A stretch of DNA of 13,516 nt from an uncultured Eubacteriales bacterium (GTDB lineage: Bacteria; Bacillota_I; Bacilli_A; RF39; UBA660), in NCBI GenBank assembly GCA_900321645.1, contig ONWZ01000115.1, forward strand, positions 1 through 13,516, written 5' to 3'. Every line of letters begins with the position of its first letter. Position 1 is the stretch's first letter. The position numbers and the translations under genes are program-made. This document shows positions 1 through 5,497 of the stretch, one piece after another. The notes beneath the pieces were generated by a model. That model had not been told where the DNA came from, did no database searches, and worked only from the letters and a program-made list of their open reading frames with translations.

Positions 1-67
1 ATGTAGGACTCGAACCTACGACCTATCGGTTAACAGCCGAGTGCTCTACCGACTGAGCTAATCAGGC
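1..67 (-). tRNA. tRNA-Asn (anticodon GUU), 3' end cut by window edge
   Basis: Read on the minus strand, the sequence folds as a tRNA: 5' acceptor strand GCCTGAT (67-61), D-arm GCTC/GAGC, anticodon loop CTGTTAA with anticodon GTT, and T-arm GTAGG-TTCGAGT-CCTAC. The window ends after the first two bases of the 3' acceptor strand, so about five acceptor bases, the discriminator and CCA lie outside. The outermost anticodon-stem pair (27-43) is C against U and does not pair; the rest of the cloverleaf is regular. It decodes AAC/AAU. It has its own promoter, in the gap behind pyrH. Confidence 0.96.
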
Positions 68-88
68 ATTATTCCGGATTGCTAATTC

Positions 89-117
89 ATTATATAATAA
101 AAAAAATAAAATATCAA
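89..117 (-). promoter_or_regulatory. Promoter of tRNA-Asn
   Basis: Minus strand: -35 TTGATA at 117-112, a 17-base spacer, and a perfect -10 TATAAT at 94-89. The predicted start near 82 leaves a leader of about 15 bases before the mature tRNA 5' end at 67. The near-consensus boxes suit a stable RNA promoter. The spacer is almost pure T/A. Confidence 0.8.
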
Positions 118-149
118 CCTTTTTTTGCTTTTTTTCTAAAAATTCCTAT

Positions 150-178
150 AAAAGAAAAGAATCTACCCTCTGTAGACT
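150..178 (-). terminator. Probable weak intrinsic terminator after pyrH
   Basis: Minus strand: arms AGTCTAC (178-172) and GTAGATT (166-160) form a 7-bp stem with one G-U pair around loop AGAGG, followed by TCTTTTCTTT. The pyrH stop codon (165-163) lies in the 3' arm. The stem is short, so termination may be incomplete, but a fresh tRNA promoter follows. Confidence 0.5.
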
Positions 179-873
179 CTTGTTCCTGCTTTTTTACCGG
201 CAATAATATCCGGAAGAATATTTTCATCACTTATATTAGCAACAATGATATCAATATCATTATCACGGCACATTTCCATTGCCTTTAAATCCATAATACC
301 AAGTTCTTTTTCTAATACTTCATCAAATGTTACTTCATCATATTTAATGGCATCAGGATATTCATCTGGATCTTTATCATATACGCCATCAACATTCGTA
401 AGTTTTATAATCATATCTGCATCAATATCCTTAGCTCTGCCCGCAGCTGCTGTATCAGTGGTACATCCTGGTTTCCCAGTTCCACCACCAAAGACAACTA
501 TTTTTCCTTCGCTTAATGCTCTTTTAGCTTCTTCACTATTTAATTCTCCAACATAAGGAGAAGCCACAGATAAACCACTTTGAATAACTACATCAGCCCC
601 CACACGAGTAAAACCATCATATAAGGCTAAAGCATTCATAACGGTACCTAACATGCCCATATAATCGGCTACTTCTCTTGCTATTACTTTAGATGTTCTA
701 CCACCACGCATAAAGTTACCACCGCCGCAAACGATACCGACACCGACGCCTAAATCACTTATCTTCTTAATCCTGCCACAAATGTATTCGATATAATTAT
801 CATCGATACCTCTTTTTTCACTATTAACACCCGCTAATGATTCTCCTGATAATTTAATTAAAACTGTTTTCAT
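163..873 (-). CDS. pyrH: UMP kinase (uridylate kinase) PyrH
   Basis: PyrH phosphorylates UMP to UDP with ATP in the cytoplasm, the step between de novo UMP and UTP/CTP. It is a hexameric amino-acid-kinase-fold enzyme, unrelated to eukaryotic UMP/CMP kinases. Family motifs are visible: N-terminal KLSGES, the GGGN-F-RGG glycine loop, DYMGMLGTVMNALAL, the nucleotide-binding stretch TGKPGCTTDTAAAGRA, and KLTNVDGVYDKDP. The length of 236 aa is normal for the family. The start chosen is ATG at 873: AAGGA lies six bases upstream, whereas the GTG at 888 would place that ribosome site inside the gene. It follows ftsX by 32 bp and is probably in the ftsEX transcript. pyrH usually sits between tsf and frr; neither is here. 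It ends in TAG. Confidence 0.97.
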   Translation of the reverse strand: MKTVLIKLSGESLAGVNSEKRGIDDNYIEYICGRIKKISDLGVGVGIVCGGGNFMRGGRTSKVIAREVADYMGMLGTVMNALALYDGFTRVGADVVIQSGLSVASPYVGELNSEEAKRALSEGKIVVFGGGTGKPGCTTDTAAAGRAKDIDADMIIKLTNVDGVYDKDPDEYPDAIKYDEVTFDEVLEKELGIMDLKAMEMCRDNDIDIIVANISDENILPDIIAGKKAGTRVYRG

Positions 874-890
874 CTTTCTTCCTTTCACAA

Positions 891-915
891 AAAGATATAG
901 TTTAACTATATCTTT
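891..915 (-). promoter_or_regulatory. Perfect AT-rich hairpin between ftsX and pyrH
   Basis: AAAGATATAGT (915-905) and ACTATATCTTT (901-891) form an 11-bp perfect stem with a 3-base loop. The ftsX stop codon TAG (908-906) is inside the 5' arm. On the minus strand only about five T residues follow before GTGAAAGGAAG, which is the pyrH ribosome site. It has little G+C and a poor T-tract, so it could be a leaky terminator, an mRNA 3'-end stabiliser or a processing site that sets pyrH apart from ftsEX. The hairpin itself is seen directly; its role is inferred. Confidence 0.6.
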
Positions 916-1808
916 AAATACTTTCTTACCGCTCTATAACTTCCAAACATACCAACAAGTAATCCGATTACCAATAATAATCCAGATCCATATAAGATGA
1001 ATGGATAAGGAGCTACTAATTTTCCTAATGATGACGAGAATAATTCACCACCTAAGAAATCATATAATGATTTATAACCATAACACATTAAAATGATTGG
1101 AATGATTGAACCAATTAAGCCAATAAATGATCCTTCGATAATAAATGGAATCTTAATTGCTAAATTAGATGCTCCAACCAATCTCATAATTTCAATTTCG
1201 GTCTTTCTTGAGAAAATAGCTAGTTTAATCGTATTAGCAATTAAGAATGCTGTTACTAATACTAGCGCAATTACCCCACCAATACAAACTTTTTCAATTA
1301 CTCCAAAAATGGTAATTACTGATTCAATATATTCTTTACCATAATTAACGGAAGATATATTATCAAATTTTTTAATTTTTTCTGCTGTTTCACCAATCAT
1401 ATCGATATCTTTTACTTTAACTTCATAACTATCTAAAAGAGGATTAGTTTCATCTGTCCAATTATCGACAATTAAAGCAAAACGGGGATCCATATCCTTA
1501 GTTTCTTTGGCATATTCTTGCTTTGATTTATAAGTTACACTAGCAATATTATCCAAATTCTCAATATTAGTTTTAATTTGTTTAACTTGTTCATCAGTTG
1601 TATCGCCATTCAAGAATACAACAATGGAAATATTACTACTTACATGCCTAGTCATTTCTTCGACATTATATGATAAGACAATTGAAATAGCTACGACTAT
1701 CAAAGTAATTGTGATACACGAAATAGATGCTAAAGATAATGAAAAGTTTCTAATAACACTCTTACCAGCATCACGAAAATATCTGTTTATACTTCTAAAC
1801 AACTTCAT
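906..1808 (-). CDS. ftsX: Cell division protein FtsX (membrane subunit of FtsEX)
   Basis: FtsX is the permease-like partner of FtsE. In Gram-positive bacteria FtsEX activates peptidoglycan hydrolases from inside the cell rather than moving a substrate. The 300-residue protein has the family layout: a short cytoplasmic N-terminus, TM1 at about 22-46, an extracytoplasmic domain of about 120 residues, then three TM helices with the cytoplasmic loop typical of the FtsX/MacB permease fold (SRKTEIEIMRLVGAS), ending in a basic tail. The chosen start is ATG 1808, preceded by GAGG eight bases upstream; the upstream alternative at 1826 lies deeper in ftsE. The start overlaps the end of ftsE by 14 bases, indicating translational coupling. 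The stop TAG lies inside a hairpin. No hydrolase partner gene is directly adjacent. Confidence 0.96.
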   Translation of the reverse strand: MKLFRSINRYFRDAGKSVIRNFSLSLASISCITITLIVVAISIVLSYNVEEMTRHVSSNISIVVFLNGDTTDEQVKQIKTNIENLDNIASVTYKSKQEYAKETKDMDPRFALIVDNWTDETNPLLDSYEVKVKDIDMIGETAEKIKKFDNISSVNYGKEYIESVITIFGVIEKVCIGGVIALVLVTAFLIANTIKLAIFSRKTEIEIMRLVGASNLAIKIPFIIEGSFIGLIGSIIPIILMCYGYKSLYDFLGGELFSSSLGKLVAPYPFILYGSGLLLVIGLLVGMFGSYRAVRKYLKI

Positions 1809-2487
1809 AATACTTACCTCTTTCATAATCTTTAACTATTTTACCTTCGTGGATTACTACTACTCTTTTTTTCATCGCATTAACAATATCTCTATTATGG
1901 GTTGTCATAATAATCGTTGTACCCATTTTATTGATATCATCAAGTACTTTCATAATACCCATACTAGTATCAGGATCCAAGTTACCAGTTGGCTCGTCAC
2001 ATATTAAAAGCTTCGGATTATTGACGATGGCTCTCGCAATAACTACTCTCTGTTGTTCTCCACCAGCTAATTGATCAGGATACATTCTTGCTTTTCCTTT
2101 TAAGCCAACTAATTCCAGTACTTCCATTACTCGATTATAGATTTTCCTTTTATCATAATTAAATACTTCCATCGCAAAAGCGACATTTTCATATACCGTT
2201 AATTTTGGTAATAATTTAAAATCTTGGAAAACAATACCTAGTTTACGACGTAATATATATACCTTACGATTTTTAAGTTTTGCAACATTAATACCACCGA
2301 TCATAATTGATCCCTTATCCGGTTTTTCTTCACGATAAAGCATCTTAATTAAAGTTGATTTACCAGAACCAGAAGCTCCAATTACAAAGACAAATTCACC
2401 TTTCGCAATCGTTAAATCGACATCGTACAAAGCGACTGTACCTGTCTTATAAGTTTTTTGCACATCGGTTATTCTTATTAAATCCAT
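1795..2487 (-). CDS. ftsE: Cell division ATP-binding protein FtsE
   Basis: FtsE is the cytoplasmic ATPase that drives FtsX. The 230 aa show the ABC ATPase motifs in order: Walker A GASGSGKS (37-44), Q-loop FQDF (about 87-90), signature LAGGEQQ (140-146), Walker B plus DEPTGNLD (about 161-171), and the H-loop TTHN. The FtsE-like GNLDPDT stretch and the following ftsX make the assignment firm. The signature has Ala where the usual motif has Ser (LSGGEQQ). The ATG at 2487 has AGGTGA three bases upstream. It is the first gene of ftsE-ftsX-pyrH, has its own extended -10 promoter, and overlaps ftsX by 14 bases. It ends in TAG. Confidence 0.97.
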   Translation of the reverse strand: MDLIRITDVQKTYKTGTVALYDVDLTIAKGEFVFVIGASGSGKSTLIKMLYREEKPDKGSIMIGGINVAKLKNRKVYILRRKLGIVFQDFKLLPKLTVYENVAFAMEVFNYDKRKIYNRVMEVLELVGLKGKARMYPDQLAGGEQQRVVIARAIVNNPKLLICDEPTGNLDPDTSMGIMKVLDDINKMGTTIIMTTHNRDIVNAMKKRVVVIHEGKIVKDYERGKYYEVV

Positions 2488-2511
2488 ACTTCACCTACCC
2501 ATACTATTTCA

Positions 2512-2540
2512 ATTATACCAAATTATTATTAATGATTAAA
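2512..2540 (-). promoter_or_regulatory. Promoter of ftsE-ftsX-pyrH
   Basis: Minus strand: extended -10 TGG-TATAAT, with TATAAT at 2517-2512, and a weak -35 TTTAAT at 2540-2535 with a 17-base spacer. The predicted start near 2505 gives a leader of about 18 bases that contains the ftsE ribosome site. No convincing terminator separates it from the upstream YitT gene, so read-through from prfB-yitT is also possible. Confidence 0.65.
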
Positions 2541-2555
2541 TACCTTTAGGTAAAT

Positions 2556-3443
2556 TTACATATTTTTACATTTTTTTCTAACCGTTGACTCATATGCGTC
2601 GACAATTAAGAAGAAAGCTTTATTATCAATTTCATTAACAATCTCTTTTAATTTAACATATTCAATCGTTGGGACAACACACATAAGCATTTTCTTTTTC
2701 TTATTTGTGTATCCACCTCTCGCATTAACTATTGTAATATCATAATTGAGTTTATCATTAACGTACTCTTTTACCTCAATTGGCCTTTCGGTAATAATAT
2801 AAAAGACTTTATTATCAGATATGCCAATCGTTACTCTATCGACAATATAAGATGATACTAATAATGAAATTATCGCATATATCGCCATCTCAAGGCCAAA
2901 ATAGAATCCTCCTAAACTAATTAAGATAACGTTAATAATGGCATTAGCGGTACCCACGCTTACATGTAAATACTTGCACATAACATCATATAATGCATAA
3001 AAACCACCCGGGCTATATCCACTATTTCGAATCAAACCATTACCATATCCCGTAAGTCCACCACCAATAATCATTACTAAAAACATCGAAGTATCTTCTA
3101 AATCAATTAAATCAGTACCGTATAATGTTAACTTAACAAACAACGGATATATAAAGGTTATTGCCAACATTTTAGCAGCATATCCCCAACCAAAGAAGAT
3201 TAATCCTATCGTTAAACAAATCAAATTTAAAATAAATAGAATTAATGAAACATCAATTGATAAAAAATCATTAAGCAAGATTGATAAACCGGTTGAGCCA
3301 CCCGCTACGACATTATATCTTTGATAAAATAAGTTAAAGGCAAAAGAAGCCACAATTACCCCATATAAAAAGGTCATTAAATTTCTAGCAAAATTCTTTT
3401 TACGCAAATCATTTAAAAATCCATTAATATCAAAACTACTCAT
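2556..3443 (-). CDS. YitT family membrane protein, second copy
   Basis: This is a 295-residue protein of the YitT family (N-terminal membrane domain DUF161 plus C-terminal soluble DUF2179). About five to six hydrophobic helices span residues 20-205, with the family glycine-rich signature around GGGLTGYGNGLIRNSGYSPGG. The C-terminal 85 residues match the DUF2179 pattern (VFYIITERP, the ARGGYT turn, and a KAFFLIVDAYE ending). The family's biochemical role is not established; it is often described as a possible transporter. It overlaps the previous YitT gene by 8 bases (ATGAGTAG), with AGGAG nine bases upstream, so it is translationally coupled. It differs clearly in sequence from its neighbour, so the duplication is old. 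It ends in TAA, 68 bp before ftsE. Confidence 0.93.
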   Translation of the reverse strand: MSSFDINGFLNDLRKKNFARNLMTFLYGVIVASFAFNLFYQRYNVVAGGSTGLSILLNDFLSIDVSLILFILNLICLTIGLIFFGWGYAAKMLAITFIYPLFVKLTLYGTDLIDLEDTSMFLVMIIGGGLTGYGNGLIRNSGYSPGGFYALYDVMCKYLHVSVGTANAIINVILISLGGFYFGLEMAIYAIISLLVSSYIVDRVTIGISDNKVFYIITERPIEVKEYVNDKLNYDITIVNARGGYTNKKKKMLMCVVPTIEYVKLKEIVNEIDNKAFFLIVDAYESTVRKKCKNM

Positions 3444-4341
3444 CTTTGTGTCTCCTACTACTTACTTCATATGAGTCACACACTAAGTAGAAAATATTCT
3501 TATCAATTTCTTTTAATCCTTCTTTAATTAAGAAATACATCTTCGTTGGTGCTACCGCTAAAATTAATGTTTGCCTGTCGTTAGAATAGCCCCCATGAAC
3601 ATCAATGATAGTACTTCCTACCCCATTTAAGGAAGTTAAGAAATCTCTTACAATATCATCTTTATCCTTATCGACCACGATATAAAAAGCTTTACTATTA
3701 GATATTCCTAAAAGGATTTTATCAGTAAATATTGATATTAAATAAGCTACGACAATTGCATACATCACTGTCTTCCAATTAAATACTACTTTACCTAACG
3801 CAATAATCGTAATATTGATAAACATCATCGCATGACCCATTGATATTTTAGAGTACTTGACAACTAAATTACCAATAATGTCGGTTCCGCCAGTACCATA
3901 GCCACTCTTATATATGAGTCCATAGCCAACACCCGCCAAGACGCCTCCCATTACTGCAATAACAATCATTTCGAGATTACCTAAATTGATTAGATTAGTA
4001 ACACGTGCCGTTAAACTAACAAAAATAGGATATACTAAAGAACCAGCAATTTGTCCTTTTGTATCATTAATTCCTAAAAAGAAATAACTGATAATTAATA
4101 ATACAATATTAGCTATCATAATAAAGGTAGATGGTGGAATACCAAATTCTGCTAACACAATAGAAACACCACTTACCCCAAAGCAAACTATATTGTATCT
4201 AAGAAAAAATAAATTAAATGCAAAAGCAACGATTAAACAACCGCTAAGTAACATCACATATCTTGAAAAAATATTCTTTTTATTAACTTTTTCAATAATA
4301 TCGTTTATTCTTTTTTCCCTAAATTTCTTAAGCAGAAGCAT
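3436..4341 (-). CDS. YitT family membrane protein, first copy (YvjA-like position)
   Basis: This 301-residue protein is homologous to the next gene throughout. It has a basic N-terminus, membrane helices between about residues 28 and 215 with the glycine-rich stretch GGVLAGVGYGLIYKSGYGTGG, then a C-terminal DUF2179 domain (KAFYIVVDKDKDD, the VHGGYS turn, and a FYLVCDSYE ending). It lies two bases after prfB, and its perfect ribosome site AAGGAGGT is built from the last prfB codons and stop, so its translation is tied to RF2 synthesis. A YitT-family gene (yvjA) also follows prfB in Bacillus subtilis, which supports orthology by position. The molecular function of the family is unknown. It ends in TAG. 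Confidence 0.93.
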   Translation of the reverse strand: MLLLKKFREKRINDIIEKVNKKNIFSRYVMLLSGCLIVAFAFNLFFLRYNIVCFGVSGVSIVLAEFGIPPSTFIMIANIVLLIISYFFLGINDTKGQIAGSLVYPIFVSLTARVTNLINLGNLEMIVIAVMGGVLAGVGYGLIYKSGYGTGGTDIIGNLVVKYSKISMGHAMMFINITIIALGKVVFNWKTVMYAIVVAYLISIFTDKILLGISNSKAFYIVVDKDKDDIVRDFLTSLNGVGSTIIDVHGGYSNDRQTLILAVAPTKMYFLIKEGLKEIDKNIFYLVCDSYEVSSRRHKDE

Positions 4342-4343
4342 AA

Positions 4344-5427
4344 TTACCTCCTTATATTCTTTTCTAACATTTCTCCTATCTCACCATCTAAAATCCCCGT
4401 TACATTACTTGTTTCATAACCACTATCATTATCTTTAACTAATGTATATGGGCACATTACATAGCTTCTTTTACCACTACCAAAACCAATTGTCATCATA
4501 TCGCCCTGAATACTTCTAATCTCTTTATTTTGCTTTTCTAATTCTAAAGTATACAATTTATTCTTTAAAACATTTAAAGCTATCTCACGATTTCTAATCT
4601 GACTACGTTCATTTTGACAAGTCACGACTATTCCGGTTGGTATATGCGTAATTCTTACTGCTGAATCCGTTGTATTTACACCTTGCCCTCCCGGTCCACT
4701 ACTTCTATAAATATCAACTCTAATATCACAATCATTAATATTTATATCGATATTATTATCAAATTTTGGAGTCACTAATACTGAAGCAAATGAAGTATGT
4801 CTTCTTTTATTAGCGTCAAATGGACTAATTCTGACTAGCCTATGTACACCAATTTCTCCCTTTAAATATCCATAAGCATTCTTACCACTAATCTCAATCA
4901 TTACTGATTTAATGCCTACTTCTTCACCTAATTGTTTATCAATTTCAATATATTTATAATTATTTTTAGATAAATATCTCGTATACATACGATATAGCAT
5001 ATTAGCCCAATCACAAGCTTCCGTGCCACCAGCTCCTGAATGAATTTCTAAAAAACAATCATTCTTATCAAATTCACCAGACAAGTATGTGTCGATTCTT
5101 AACCTATCAACGTCTTTACTTATTTCATTAAACTCATTATTGATAACTTCAAGCATATCATCTTCAATATTATCATTTAATAATTCAATATTACCAAAAA
5201 TTTTATTTTTAACATTACTAACATCATTAATTAAATTAACAAGATAAGTATGTTCTTTTAAATTATCATCTTTATCTTTACTATTCCAAAAGTTAGGGTC
5301 ATTGATAATGTTATCTAATTCATCTCTTCTAATTATCTTTTTATCTAATTCAAAGAGACCTCCAGATATCATCGATATCATTTTTAATTTCATTATATTT
5401 AATTAATATTTCTCTTTTATCTAACAT
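4344..5427 (-). CDS. prfB: Peptide chain release factor 2, with programmed +1 frameshift
   Basis: RF2 releases finished proteins at UGA and UAA codons. The gene needs a +1 frameshift. Zero frame runs from ATG 5427 (AGGTGA upstream) for 25 codons (MLDKREIL... ending IWRSL) to TGA at 5352-5350; the rest is in the +1 frame, joining at Glu (5351-5349). The combined product is 360 aa, normal for RF2. Downstream motifs are SPF (RISPFDANKRRHTS), which reads the stop codon, and GGQ (SGPGGQGVNT), which triggers hydrolysis. A naive single-frame call would start at 5393 with a false N-terminus of 14 residues. The feature spans both frames; the T at 5352 is skipped. It heads a prfB-yitT-yitT unit and ends in TAA. 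Confidence 0.96.
5350..5364 (-). promoter_or_regulatory. prfB +1 frameshift (recoding) site
   Basis: Minus strand codons TGG AGG TCT CTT TGA then A. This has all three elements of the bacterial RF2 switch: a slippery CTT followed by T, an in-frame UGA in the A site, and an internal Shine-Dalgarno-like GGAGG three bases before CTT. When RF2 is scarce the ribosome slips from CUU to UUU and continues into the RF2 body; when RF2 is ample it terminates after 25 codons. The elements are seen in the sequence; the autoregulation is known from E. coli and other bacteria. Confidence 0.95.
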
Positions 5428-5446
5428 AACCTATTCACCTAGATTA

Positions 5447-5452
5447 ATTATA
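5447..5452 (-). promoter_or_regulatory. -10 box of the prfB promoter
   Basis: A perfect TATAAT lies on the minus strand 19 bases before the prfB ATG. The predicted start near 5440 gives a very short leader holding the ribosome site. There is no TG extension, and at 17 bases the -35 region reads only TTTTAT, so the promoter may be weak or activator-dependent. It sits directly behind the ftsK terminator. Confidence 0.5.
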
Positions 5453-5470
5453 CTCCAAATAATTAAAAAA

Positions 5471-5497
5471 TAAAAGAAAAAGAGGAATATTTCCTCT
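5471..5497 (-). terminator. Intrinsic terminator of ftsK
   Basis: Minus strand: AGAGGAA (5497-5491), loop ATA, TTCCTCT (5487-5481), then TTTTCTTTTA. The 7-bp stem with G-C pairs and a T-rich tail is a standard rho-independent terminator. The stem begins within the last two bases of the ftsK stop codon. Confidence 0.85.

Noticed and set aside
79..288. Plus-strand open frame opposite the tRNA-Asn promoter and pyrH end
   Set aside because: Lys/Phe/Ile-rich translation of AT-rich DNA, no ribosome site, overlaps the certain pyrH.
245..556. Plus-strand open frame inside pyrH
   Set aside because: Antisense shadow of pyrH with no ribosome site and low-complexity composition.
1624..2007. Plus-strand open frame across the ftsX-ftsE junction
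   Set aside because: Shadow of two well-supported genes; hydrophobic only because it mirrors them.
2541..2559. Short palindromes TACCTTTAGGTA and GTAAATTTAC after the second YitT gene as a terminator
   Set aside because: Stems of 3-5 bp with no usable loop or T-tract; not enough for a terminator call.
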